DNA from: Acidobacteriota bacterium
Lineage (GTDB): Bacteria; Acidobacteriota; Terriglobia; Terriglobales; Acidobacteriaceae
Assembly: GCA_003225215.1 (NCBI GenBank)
Contig: QIBC01000054.1
Coordinates: 1-62,178 of the forward strand
Reading direction: 5' to 3'
DNA: 62,178 nucleotides
In this document: positions 15,988-25,560 of the stretch, piece after piece
Position numbering within the stretch: position 1 is the first letter of the stretch
Layout of the letters: each line of letters begins with the position of its first letter
Made by a program: the position numbers and the translations under genes
The notes under the pieces: generated by a model
What the model was told of the DNA's origin: nothing
Databases searched by the model: none
Seen by the model: only the letters and a program-made list of their open reading frames with translations

Positions 15988-18351
15988 CTACTGCATAGCC
16001 ATCGCGACGGCAAAGCGTTCTTCGGGTTTGATGAGATGATCTAAGTTCTCCGCATCCTTGCCGGCATCGATTTCCACCCAGTTCACTTCACCGTTGAACT
16101 CTCGCCTTTTGTAGTCGGTTGTCACCGGCGAACCGTTTTCCGTACCTACGTCCAAGGTTTCGTCGGCGGAGAACACGATTGGTTCCGTCTGTTCGATCCT
16201 TCCGGTGCCTACCGGTTTACCGTCCACGTAGAGCGTAACCGCGCCACCCTTTGCGATGCCGCCGCCATCGTAAGCAAACTCCATGCGCACCTGGTGCGTA
16301 CCTGGAGGAATTTTGCTGCTGCCTTCGACGTAGTATTGGTTCAGGCCATAAAAGTTGTAGCAGTACTTCGGCTTGCCTTCCTTCGCGTAGAGACTCCACC
16401 CGCCGATGTTGCCACCGACAGCGACGATCACGCCTTCGGCTCCGGCATCGGGCACTACAACCTCGGCGGTAACAGCGTGACTCTTGTTCTTGTAGTTGAC
16501 GATCGAGCTTTCAGTCAGCCGACCCATTCCGCCGAAAAGCAACTGACGGTTGCCGCGGACCAGCTTCGGGCGGCCGGCAACATCGGGATCGGCGCGTTCC
16601 ATCATGCGATCATCCAGCGGCAGCACGTTGTACTTTGTCGCTTCGATCATCCAGAGCCGCTGCAACTCTGCGAGCTTCGCGGGCTGCTCTTTTACGATGT
16701 TATGCGCCTGACTCCAATCCTTGTTCGTGTCATACAGTTCCCAGACATCGTCGTCGAAAGCCGTGGTCACTACGCCTGTTTGCCAAGGGGTTCGGTGCCT
16801 GGTCACTGCCGTCCAGCCTTTGTGATAGATGCCGCGGTTGCCCATCATTTCGAAGTACTGCGTCTGGTGCCGCTCTTCGGCTTTGCCATCGTTGAACGTG
16901 TAGGCCATCGAGACGCCTTCGATTGGCTTTTGCATGACACCGTTTACGAACGTGGGTTCAGGTAAGCCCGCTACCTCCAGCACTGTCGGCGCAACATCGA
17001 TGACGTGGAAGAACTGGCTTCGGACCTCTCCCCTGGCCTTGATCCCCTTCGGCCAGTGCACGATCGTCCCGTTGCGGGTGCCGCCAAAATGGGAAGCGAC
17101 TTGCTTGGTCCACTGGTACGGAGTATCCATCGCGTGCGCCCAGCCGACCGCGTAGTGGTTGTAGGCTTCCGGGCCGCCGAACTTGTCGAGACGCGCGGCA
17201 AAATACTCCGGCGTTTCGAGGTGCCCATAGCCGGTGATCGACACTATCTCATTAAAGGTGCCCTGGAGAGAGCCTTCGGCCGACGCGCCATTGTCACCGA
17301 TGACGACGTAGATGAGGGTATCGTCCAGAATCTCGAGGTCCCTCAATGCATCGATCAGCCTCCCGATCTGGTGATCGGTGTGAGACATGAATCCGGCGTA
17401 GACTTCCATCTGGCGCGCCAGCACTGGCTTCATCTCAGCGGAGGTTGAGTCCCATGATGGAATCTGCGGATGGCGCGCGGTTAGTTCACAATCCTTCGGA
17501 ATAACGCCGAGCTTTTTCTGACGTGCAAATGTCTCTTCTCGAACCTTGTCCCAACCTTGATTGAACTTACCCTTATATTTATCGATCCATTCCTTCGGCA
17601 CATGGTGCGGCGCGTGGGTTGCGCCCGGGGCGAAGTACATGAAGAAGGGTTTATCCGGCATGAGTGACTTCTGCTGGCGGATCCATTTGGTGGCTTTGCC
17701 GGCCAGATCTTCCGTGAGGTGGTAGCCCTCTTCGGGCGTCTTGGCAGGTTCGACTGCCGTGGTGCCTTCGAACAAAGCGGGAAACCATTGGCTCGTTTCG
17801 CCGCCAATGAAGCCATAGAAGTACTCGAAACCGCCGCCACCCGTAGGCCAGGCATTGAACGGTCCCAGGGGAGTCACTTCCCACACTGGAACTTCATGGC
17901 ATTTCCCGATTTGGGCGGTCGAGTAGCCATTTAGTTTCAGGATTTCGGCCAGCGGTGCGCACGTGTTCGGCCGTATCGAGCTGTTGCCGGGCGCGCTGGT
18001 AGCGTTCTCCGTAATGTTTCCCATACCGACCGTATGGTGGTTGCGACCGGTGAGAAACGCCGCGCGCGTCGGCGAGCAGAGCGCGGTCGTGTGAAAGCGG
18101 TTGTATCTGAGACCTTCGCCGGCGAGCTTTTCCAGGTTAGGCGTTTCGCAGGGCCCACCGAACGCGCTCGACGAGCCGAATCCTGCATCGTCAATCAAGA
18201 CGAGCAACACGTTGGGCGCGCCTTTGGGGGGCCGTAAGGGCGTGATCGGAGGATACTTCGTGTCCGGATCTTTCGCGTCGTAGGTTGTTAGCCCGGGCGG
18301 TGTGATGTTCGGGATAGGAAGTACGTCGCGGCGGAGTTTGTCATTGCTCAT
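15988..18351 (-). CDS. Sulfatase with C-terminal beta-sandwich extension
   Basis: A 787-residue sulfatase. The ATG at 18351 follows GAGGAG. PNVLLVLIDDAGFGSS holds the N-terminal metal Asp pair, [12 protein letters not shown] (Cys92) is the formylglycine signature, GYSTAQIGKCHE is the second signature and VIGDNGASAEG supplies the C-terminal metal ligands. The last 170 residues (for example GIYHKGWTAVTRH, then GTHQVRMEFAYDGGG, VTLYVDGKPVGTG) form a lectin-like sandwich usual in this large arylsulfatase type. No N-terminal signal peptide is seen. It starts 19 bp after the porin gene, so the two form an operon. It is a close paralogue of the broken sulfatase at 19818, on the other side of the porin. 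Confidence 0.92.
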   Translation of the reverse strand: MSNDKLRRDVLPIPNITPPGLTTYDAKDPDTKYPPITPLRPPKGAPNVLLVLIDDAGFGSSSAFGGPCETPNLEKLAGEGLRYNRFHTTALCSPTRAAFLTGRNHHTVGMGNITENATSAPGNSSIRPNTCAPLAEILKLNGYSTAQIGKCHEVPVWEVTPLGPFNAWPTGGGGFEYFYGFIGGETSQWFPALFEGTTAVEPAKTPEEGYHLTEDLAGKATKWIRQQKSLMPDKPFFMYFAPGATHAPHHVPKEWIDKYKGKFNQGWDKVREETFARQKKLGVIPKDCELTARHPQIPSWDSTSAEMKPVLARQMEVYAGFMSHTDHQIGRLIDALRDLEILDDTLIYVVIGDNGASAEGSLQGTFNEIVSITGYGHLETPEYFAARLDKFGGPEAYNHYAVGWAHAMDTPYQWTKQVASHFGGTRNGTIVHWPKGIKARGEVRSQFFHVIDVAPTVLEVAGLPEPTFVNGVMQKPIEGVSMAYTFNDGKAEERHQTQYFEMMGNRGIYHKGWTAVTRHRTPWQTGVVTTAFDDDVWELYDTNKDWSQAHNIVKEQPAKLAELQRLWMIEATKYNVLPLDDRMMERADPDVAGRPKLVRGNRQLLFGGMGRLTESSIVNYKNKSHAVTAEVVVPDAGAEGVIVAVGGNIGGWSLYAKEGKPKYCYNFYGLNQYYVEGSSKIPPGTHQVRMEFAYDGGGIAKGGAVTLYVDGKPVGTGRIEQTEPIVFSADETLDVGTENGSPVTTDYKRREFNGEVNWVEIDAGKDAENLDHLIKPEERFAVAMAMQ

Positions 18352-18369
18352 CTTTTTCTCCTCTGAAGT

Positions 18370-19755
18370 CTAGAAAACCATCTCCAACCGTCCGCCCGGA
18401 ACCACCGCGGTTTGCGCCACGGCCCGAGTGGGGCGAATGATCTGCAAATCGGCGGTTAGTCTGAGCCATGGAGTGATGTGGAAGTTGTAGAACGTTTCCA
18501 TCTGGTGCTCGGGCCGCGGCAGATTGACTCTGAGCAGGCTGAGATTGTCCTTTAGAACACTGCTCAAGTTGGTGAATGCATAAGAGATTCCGAACTCGTC
18601 GCGCAGACGGCTTTTGAAAATACCGTTGCCGCCGAGGCCGATATCCCAAAATGTAGCGATCGGGCTGGTGCCGTTGTCCGCAAACGATAGCTGACTGAAA
18701 ACGCCCCACCCGTTGTGAGGCGCTCTCTCGACAAGGTATTGCCGAGCTGTGTAGCTCGCCGACCAGGAGCCTCTTTGCGGAGCGATCCGACGAATCGGAG
18801 GTCCGGGAATGATGATCTGCCTGATCGCATCGAATGGCGTGTACGCCTTGGTGGTTACGGCGACGCCAAACGAATGCTCGCCCGTCTTGCCGAAGAACTT
18901 TGACGGAAGTGCAATACTCGGGTAGAGGGTCACACCGTCGGCAAACAAATCCGACAGGCCGGTCGTGGTGGAGTGATCGTTGGGATCGAGCACAGTGAAA
19001 GTGAGGAACGGCTTTCCGCCGCGGATGTAAGCAACCGTCGCCGCATTCGTGATGAGCGGGACTTGCCGCAGAACCGTCAAAGGGCCAATTTGGGCGATAT
19101 TGAGAAATCGTTCTATACCACCGCCCGCGAAGAAGTCCTCCTCTACCAGGTCGAGCAGGTTATAGCGCCCCACCGAGACGGCTAAGAGATTGCCTTTCTT
19201 CAGATCAACCGGGAATAGCTTCGTTACATTCAGCGTAGTGATTGAAAACACGGTTCCGGAACCGGCGGGAACGATAGCTATCGTGTTAACCGGGTTGATC
19301 GTTCCGACTCCAAGCAACACGGGCCCGCCATAACGTGTTTCGGTCTTGAAGTCAGCCGACCAGAATTGCCAGCCTGCGAGTTTCCCGAAATCGAACTTGA
19401 AGTCGGTTTGGAAGCTGCCGTTGTACACGCCGCCTCTGGTGATACCGCCGGCAGCTACGCCCTGCGCGAACTGCGAAAGCGTAATCTCCGTGGTGACACC
19501 TTTTTCCTTCATCCGCGATCGAGCTCCGCCCCAATCCCCCGTCATCTCCTCCTGTTCCCAGAAATCTGGCGTGGGCACCGGTGCTGGTGCTGGACTCGCA
19601 GCATCAGCTGGGGCGGGTGCGGCTGCAGCCATCTTTTGTTTTTCGGGCGATTGGGGTGTCGCCGTCTCCTGTCCATAAGCAGCAGGATGCAGAACCAACA
19701 GCGCTGATAGAAATACCGTTGTTATGGAAACTCTCGTCGCAATTGACATTTTCAT
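18370..19755 (-). CDS. OprB-like outer-membrane porin
   Basis: About 461 residues from the ATG at 19755; an in-frame GTG at 19764 and ATG at 19749 are alternatives. A signal peptide (TTVFLSALLVLHPAAYGQ) is followed by an Ala/Pro-rich linker (residues about 45-65). The OprB hallmark WGGARSRMKEKGV comes next, then alternating beta-strands and the C-terminal sequence GGRLEMVF with a terminal Phe typical of outer-membrane barrels. OprB-family proteins let sugars and related solutes diffuse into the periplasm. Its position between two paralogous large sulfatases suggests that its cargo is their substrate or product. An identical porin tail is found at 4292, evidence for a second copy that was lost. 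Confidence 0.85.
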   Translation of the reverse strand: MKMSIATRVSITTVFLSALLVLHPAAYGQETATPQSPEKQKMAAAAPAPADAASPAPAPVPTPDFWEQEEMTGDWGGARSRMKEKGVTTEITLSQFAQGVAAGGITRGGVYNGSFQTDFKFDFGKLAGWQFWSADFKTETRYGGPVLLGVGTINPVNTIAIVPAGSGTVFSITTLNVTKLFPVDLKKGNLLAVSVGRYNLLDLVEEDFFAGGGIERFLNIAQIGPLTVLRQVPLITNAATVAYIRGGKPFLTFTVLDPNDHSTTTGLSDLFADGVTLYPSIALPSKFFGKTGEHSFGVAVTTKAYTPFDAIRQIIIPGPPIRRIAPQRGSWSASYTARQYLVERAPHNGWGVFSQLSFADNGTSPIATFWDIGLGGNGIFKSRLRDEFGISYAFTNLSSVLKDNLSLLRVNLPRPEHQMETFYNFHITPWLRLTADLQIIRPTRAVAQTAVVPGGRLEMVF

Positions 19756-19817
19756 TTGCTCCACACAACAGAACGCGTCGCCACTGACCGCGCTCTGTTG
19801 TGATCGACAGTGTTTTC

Positions 19818-22002
19818 TTATTGCCGCGCCATGGCGACCATGAACCGCTCTTCGGCGCCGATCATGTGATCGGTATCCTTAGCTGCGGCATCGACATCGA
19901 TCTGCACCCAGTTGATCTTTCCGCTGAACTCATTGCCGCCCGGGCCGTAGTCAGCAGAAACGGGCTCGCCCACGTCGCTTCCGACTTCCAGCGTCTCGTC
20001 CAGCGAGAAGAGGAAGCGGTGCGTGCGCTCCACGCGCCCTTCGCCGACCTTCTTGCCATCCACGTACAACCCAATGGCAGCGCCCTTACCGAGGCCACCG
20101 CCGTCGTAGACGAACTCCATCCGCACCTGGTGCTTGCCTGCGGGCAATGGCGAGGTTGCCGTGATGTCGTAGTGAAGTATCCCGACGGTGTTGTAGCAGT
20201 ACTTCAGCTTGCCCTGATGCGCGTACAGGCTCCATCCGCCCATGTTGCCGCCCTGGGCGACAATGACGCCGCTGGCTCCAGACGCAGGCACCTCGATCTC
20301 CGCCGTGACCGAATGCGACTTGTTCTTGGTGTTGATAACCGAGTTTTCCTGCAGGCGACGCATGCCGGGAAACAGGAGCTGCGTGCTGCCGTGCACGACG
20401 GACGGGCGTCCAGCGAGGTCCGGGTTCGCACGCTCGACCTTGCGGTCGTCGAGGGGGAAGACGTTGTATTTCGTCGCCTCGAACTCGAACAGTCGCTTGA
20501 GGTCAGCGACCTTCTCCGGCATCTGCTTAGCGAGATCGTGCGCCTGTGACCAATCCTTGTTTGTGTCGTACAGCTCCCAGACGTCGTCATCCAGCGCAGG
20601 CTGCGCCTCTGCCATCACCCATGGCGGATTGCCGTGTCGCGTAACCGCGGTCCAGCCCTTGTGATAGATGCCGCGATTGCAGAGCATCTCGAAGTACTGC
20701 GTCTCATGCCGCTCCGCCGCTTTTGCGTCGTCGAACGAGTACGCCATGCTGACGCCGTGCAATGGCTCTTGCAGGACGCCGTTCACCATGGTCGGCGCGG
20801 GCAGCCCGGCCGCTTCGAGGACGGTGGGCGCCACATCGATCACATGGTGGAACTGCGAGCGGAGCTCTCCCTTGGCTTTGATCCCCTTCGGCCAGTGGAC
20901 GATCGTCCCGTTGCGCGTGCCGCCCCAGTGCGACGCGACTTGCTTAGTCCACTGATAGGGTGTGTCGAGCGCATGCGCCCAGCCGACCGCGTAATGGTTA
21001 AACGACCGCGATGTGCCGAGATCGTCGATGCGCTCGATCATGAGCTCCGGCGTCACCAGATCGGGCGCGTCGCCCATCGCGACTTCGTTGATGGTGCCGA
21101 TCAGCGAACCCTCAGCCGAGGCTCCGTTGTCGCCGATGACGTAGTAAATGAGTGTGTTGTCCAAGATTCCCAAATCGGTCAGCGAATCGATGAGGCGGCC
21201 GACGTGATGATCGGCGAACTCGAGGAATGCCGCGTAGATCTCCATCTCGCGCGTCAGCACCGGACGAAGCCTTGCCTCGGTCTTATCCCACGCCGGAATC
21301 TCTTCCGGCCGCTTGGTTAATTCGCAATCGGCGGGGATAACTCCGAGCTTCTTCTGGCGTATGAAAGTCTCTTCGCGAAGCTTGTCCCAGCCTTGATCGA
21401 ACTTGCCCTTGTATTTCGCAATCCAGTCCTTGGGGACGTGGTGCGGCGCATGGGTCGCGCCCGGAGCGAAATAAATGAAGAACGGCTTGTCCGGCGCCAT
21501 CGCCTTCTGCTGGCGAATGTAGGCAATCGCCTTGTCAGCCAAATCTTCCATCAGATGGTAGCCCTGCTCGGGAGTCCGATCCGGCTCGATTGGCGTGGTT
21601 CCGTCGTACAGCCCCGGATAGTACTGGTCGGTCTCGCCGCCGATAAACCCGAAGAAATGCTCGAAGCCGGAGCCCGTTGGCGTGATGGTTGCGTCCAGTG
21701 AGAAACGCCGCCCGCGTCGGCGAGCAGAGAGCGGTGGTATGGAATCGGTTGTATCGGAGGCCACCCGCCGCCAGCCTCTCTGCCGTAGGCGTTTTGCATG
21801 GACCGCCGAAGACGCTCGATGCTCCAAAGCCCACATCGTCAAGCAGGATCCAGAGCACGTTCGGCGCACCAGCCGGCGGGCGCAATGGTGTGATTGGCGG
21901 AAACTTGGTGTCTGGATCTTTGGCGTCATAGGTAATCAGGCCGACCGGTTTGCGGTCCGGAATGGGCAATACTTGGCGTTGAATTAAATCATTTGAAGGC
22001 AT
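19818..22002 (-). pseudogene. Sulfatase pseudogene with an internal out-of-frame deletion
   Basis: The ATG at 22002 follows AGAGGA. It opens a paralogue of the sulfatase at 15988: [14 protein letters not shown] and [12 protein letters not shown] with Cys93. After TGRNHH (about 21681) the homologous reading continues in another frame at [16 protein letters not shown] and then runs intact to the stop at 19818, including VIGDNGASAEG and the C-terminal sandwich. Against the intact paralogue about 60 residues are missing, including the second sulfatase signature with its catalytic Lys/His. The junction reads acgccaacggg, which fits both the His-Ala-Asn-Gly and the Trp-Pro-Thr-Gly side. This suggests deletion between short direct repeats. 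No other damage is seen, so the loss is probably recent. Confidence 0.88.
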
Positions 22003-22053
22003 CTTCAGTCCTCTCATCAGCCGCCAAGCCTAGCCGCGCGACAGCGCCTCGTG

Positions 22054-22073
22054 GACTGGCAATGTTGCCAGTC
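22054..22073. promoter_or_regulatory. Operator-like palindrome, site 4 of 5
   Basis: GACTGGCAATGTTGCCAGTC has two perfect 9-bp arms around TG, the longest arms of the five sites. It lies 52-71 bp upstream of the sulfatase pseudogene start at 22002. Confidence 0.65.
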
Positions 22074-22157
22074 TTGGCCCTGCGTTTTCTGCGTACTTCT
22101 CAGCTACGTGGATCGGAGCTTTGGGTGACGGCTATTTCCGCAGAATCAGTTTGGGAA

Positions 22158-22175
22158 TCTGTCAATGTTGACAGA
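22158..22175. promoter_or_regulatory. Operator-like palindrome, site 5 of 5
   Basis: TCTGTCAATGTTGACAGA has two perfect 8-bp arms around TG. Its centre is 103 bp from that of site 4, close to a whole number of helical turns. It lies between the sulfatase pseudogene and the divergent pseudogene at 22228. Confidence 0.65.
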
Positions 22176-22227
22176 CCTCTAACTGACGTCGGCGTCGATT
22201 CAAAGGAAGAGTGAGGAGATTCGCGTC

Positions 22228-22665
22228 ATGAAAACTGGTATCGGGAGATTGGCGCTGCTGGCAGCGTTTGGGGCGTTGTCCATCTGTGCATCTGCTCAGG
22301 CTGATGGGAGCAATCGCGATGAGTTGTCCAAACCAGACCCCTACTCTGCCGTGGCCATCGGAATCGGTGGAAGCCGCCGGGGACAAGTCTGTCCCATACG
22401 ACTTCAGGATCACTGGTTACACCAGCGACAATGAAGTACTGCAGCTCGCTGATCTTCTCAAGGAAAAAGGCCAGGTTGCACTGCGCAGCGCACTCGAGAA
22501 AGAAGATCGGGGGCGAATCAATCCGGTGTGAACCACCGGTAACCAGAACGCCGTGGCGAAAAGCGGCAGGAAGGTGCCAGCACGATCATTACTATTGTGA
22601 CGGCGCGGGACTATGCGGTGCGCGGAACTTTATCGCAACGGCCGCTCCACCCGCGATTCCGCAGT
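22228..22665 (+). pseudogene. Decayed small secreted protein gene
   Basis: The ATG at 22228 follows GAGGAG and encodes a signal peptide (LALLAAFGALSICASAQ), then DPYSAVAIGIGG. The reading then has to shift frame for AAGDKSVPYDFRITGYTSD and LADLLKEKGQVALRSALEKE up to GRINPV, where a TGA stands in frame before TTGNQNAVAK. Further shifts are needed for RQEGASTIITIVTAR and for AELYRNGRST, after which homology ends. The pattern matches a family of roughly 180-residue secreted proteins I have seen in Acidobacteriota (function unknown). The 3' end overlaps the terminal part of the gene at 22630 and is truncated there. A stop plus several indels make this a true pseudogene. Confidence 0.7.
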
Positions 22666-25320
22666 GTTTGCCTGTGCGCCGACCGTGACGTTGAAATGAT
22701 CGTGCAGGAAGTTGGCCGCCTCTTCTCTCCCCTGGGATGAATCGGGACTCACCGCGTTCATATACAGAACGTATTCCTCTGCAGCGCCGTCCAGGTCGCC
22801 GCTTTGGGTGCGCCTCCGGGCTTCAGCCAGGATCTTTCCCGGAAGAAGCAGGACCTTTTCTCGAACCGATTTGATCAGGGCGTCTCTGGACTGAATTTCG
22901 AGATCCGTCAGGAACTGTCCTTCGTCGGGTTCGGTGCTCTGCTTCTTGATTCCTTCCGTGTCCTCCGGCTTCACGTTATCGAGGACGACGGCTACTTTGT
23001 GGTCATCTCGTCTGATCTCAGACGGAGCCTCGACCGCATTCCCAGACTGATCCTTGATGCGGAAGGTCGTGTCGACTACCGCCGTGAGATCGATGTTCTT
23101 CTTCGTATAGTTGTAGGTCTCGATCACGTTTTCCGGACGGGTCTGTTCCGTAGTCTCGAGCGTGTGCCGCGTGTCGGCTACGTGCTTTTGTGCTGCAGCC
23201 ACTGCTTCGTTGGCGGCCACAATCACTTCTTTCTTCTTGTGCTGTCCCTGGGCATCGGCGGCCGCACGCTGTGCTGCGCTTAGCTGCTGCTGGGCGGCGT
23301 CATAATCCTGATTCGCTTGCAGCCACGCCGGATTCTTGACCTCATGCGTAGCGGCGCGGTATTTCGACTGGAGCGTCTCCAGGTTAGTGTTCTTCACTAC
23401 TCGGTGCTCGAGGATCTCTGCCACTAATACGAAGTTGGGCTGCACAGAATCGGATTCATTGAACTGGCGAAGAGCCTTCATCGGAAGTCCGGAGGACTCC
23501 AGGCCGTTGGCAATCGCATCTCGCAACTGATCGGCGAAGCCGAGATTGTCGCGGCGGGAGGTTTGGTCACGAAGCACAACGCCCATGGAAAGTCGGGACC
23601 GCAACTGGTAGGCGGTTGCATAGCGTGCCATCGCCTCGCGGACCACTCCCATATTGGGCTTATATCGCTCGGCTTCTCCTAAGTACAGCCAGCCGATTCC
23701 CACTCCCGATCCCATCGGCTTGCTCAGGTACTTCTGCGCCTGCTCGACATAGTAAGCACTGATTTTGTCGGAGAGCAGATCGCGCTTGAGTTTCATCGCG
23801 GGATCTCCGCTGAGGCTGCTGGCGCGTTCGAGCAGATCGTAGGCTTGGCGGACGGCGTCCTCATCGGCGCGTCCCCGAATGGGAACGTGAATCTCCTGAA
23901 GCTTTTGCGCGCGACGAAATGCAGCCGTCACATAGTTTTTCTGTAATGAAGCGAGCTGATCGGCAACATAGGGCTGCTGTGCATCCGGCAAGTTCGCCAG
24001 AATTTCGTAAGCGTCAACGAATTCGCCCTTCGCGGCGTAGCTCCGGCTTTGGGCCATTGCGTTTTGTGCCGCTTGCTTGTTGCTGGCATTATTCGACTGC
24101 AGCTCCGCGTTCTTCAGAGCGGCAGCGGCGTCATTGCTATCGCTGCGGACATCAAGGGCCCTACGAAACTCTGCGGCAGCCTGATCCCACGCCCGGCTCT
24201 TAGCAAATTCCTGGCCACGGACAAGATGGACTGTGTACACCGCCGAAACAACGGCGTCGATGCGCGGCACCTCCGGCGCAAACGAACGGTAGGGCGCAAG
24301 TACAGCCATTGCGTCGTCGTATCGCCTTGCGGTAAGGGAGGTTTCCGCGCTCTGCACTGCCGAGTTCAACTTGCGCTGTTCGCCGACGATCTCTGCATGC
24401 AAGGCCAACGCTGGAGGATATTGAGAATTTACTTCGATTACTTGTTCGCTGTGCTGCTTCGCTGCAGCTAATTGTGCGTAACCAACTGCGTGCTCCGTGA
24501 GCGCCTTGCGAAAGTTCTGGAGACTGTTGCGATCGGATTCGAGCAATGACTCCTGTTCTTTATTGATCTGCTCTTTCAGCTTGCGCGCCGGAGCGTAACC
24601 AGCGACGCTCTTTTCCGCATCGTCGGCCTGTTGTTGCGCTTGTTTCAGGCGTGTCAGATCGCTGCGCGTTACTGATCTGCGATATTCAGCAAAGGCAGAC
24701 TCCGCCGATCCCTCGTAGATCGCTGCCATCGCGTTTCTGGCATCGGCAGCGCGCGTGGAAGATCCATAATGCTGCAGAAATGCCTGCCACGCCGAAGTTG
24801 AATGCGCGCGGTCGGCCGAGAGATAGGCAGCGAGTTCGTCATCGGGAGCGGCGACGAATACCAATCGCACTCCTGGCTTGAATGGTGGAAGTCCTAGTCC
24901 CGGAGTTGAAGACGAAATGATGAGTCCTTGCAGCATTGCCTGGTCAGCGGCTTCTGCCGGAGTGAGTTCGGTCTTCTTATCAAACCTGAGGCTGCCCGGA
25001 ACTACGCAGATTGGTTTCGAGTTCACGGTCAGTTTAAGCACGCCGTCGGCGCTGCGCTCCAGTGAAGTTGCGCCAGCAAGTTGCGTCTTGAACAACAAGT
25101 CGTAGTTCCGCTTCTCGATCTTCGTTACGCCATCGCACATGCGCAGCTCGGTTTTGCCGTTCAGCGTCACGCCGCTGATCTGCACATACGCGGGACCATC
25201 GGAACCATCGAAGAGAGCAATCGCCGTCATGCGCGTATTCGCTGCCTGCAGCGACGCGGCAAAACAGCAGAGCAGAGTAACTGCTGAGAGGCGGAAAAAT
25301 CGACTTGGCTGGCGGAGCAT
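22630..25320 (-). CDS. Large secreted TPR/coiled-coil protein
   Basis: About 896 residues if translation starts at the ATG at 25320 (MLRQPSRFFRL), which gives a clean signal peptide ending near AASLQAAN; starts at 25371 or 25413 add an unlikely leader. The N-terminal part has beta-strand-like sequence with two cysteines. The middle is a series of TPR-like helical pairs (for example ARRYDDAMAVLAPYR, SRAWDQAAAEFRRALDV, AKGEFVDAYEILANLP). An Ala/Gln/Glu-rich coiled coil (AAQQQLSAAQRAAADAQG) follows, and a final TPR-like unit (RTQSGDLDGAAEEYVLYM). I know of no function. It is divergent from the kinase gene at 25561, with a 240-bp shared upstream region. Confidence 0.8.
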   Translation of the reverse strand: MLRQPSRFFRLSAVTLLCCFAASLQAANTRMTAIALFDGSDGPAYVQISGVTLNGKTELRMCDGVTKIEKRNYDLLFKTQLAGATSLERSADGVLKLTVNSKPICVVPGSLRFDKKTELTPAEAADQAMLQGLIISSSTPGLGLPPFKPGVRLVFVAAPDDELAAYLSADRAHSTSAWQAFLQHYGSSTRAADARNAMAAIYEGSAESAFAEYRRSVTRSDLTRLKQAQQQADDAEKSVAGYAPARKLKEQINKEQESLLESDRNSLQNFRKALTEHAVGYAQLAAAKQHSEQVIEVNSQYPPALALHAEIVGEQRKLNSAVQSAETSLTARRYDDAMAVLAPYRSFAPEVPRIDAVVSAVYTVHLVRGQEFAKSRAWDQAAAEFRRALDVRSDSNDAAAALKNAELQSNNASNKQAAQNAMAQSRSYAAKGEFVDAYEILANLPDAQQPYVADQLASLQKNYVTAAFRRAQKLQEIHVPIRGRADEDAVRQAYDLLERASSLSGDPAMKLKRDLLSDKISAYYVEQAQKYLSKPMGSGVGIGWLYLGEAERYKPNMGVVREAMARYATAYQLRSRLSMGVVLRDQTSRRDNLGFADQLRDAIANGLESSGLPMKALRQFNESDSVQPNFVLVAEILEHRVVKNTNLETLQSKYRAATHEVKNPAWLQANQDYDAAQQQLSAAQRAAADAQGQHKKKEVIVAANEAVAAAQKHVADTRHTLETTEQTRPENVIETYNYTKKNIDLTAVVDTTFRIKDQSGNAVEAPSEIRRDDHKVAVVLDNVKPEDTEGIKKQSTEPDEGQFLTDLEIQSRDALIKSVREKVLLLPGKILAEARRRTQSGDLDGAAEEYVLYMNAVSPDSSQGREEAANFLHDHFNVTVGAQANTAESRVERPLR

Positions 25321-25560
25321 TGTCAACGCACGTCCATATGCCTGAATTGGGGTGTATTTTTGCGAAATCATTCCGGAGTAAGCGCCTTCTGGGGAGAATT
25401 CTGACGGTAGCATAGGGCCACATCCGCCGAGTGTCGAAGAACTAAAGAATCAAGCACTTAGGTAATCAACGAGATATAGCCATTCCTCGTTATTCTTAGT
25501 GGGTGGGAGCAGTACGCCGGTGTTATCCCCAATGCCGGGCGCCCATGTCTCAGCAACGCA

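Noticed and set aside
22054-22175. Palindromes read as transcription terminators
   Set aside because: The centres are only 2 bases, too short for an RNA loop, there is no T run, and they stand upstream of genes.
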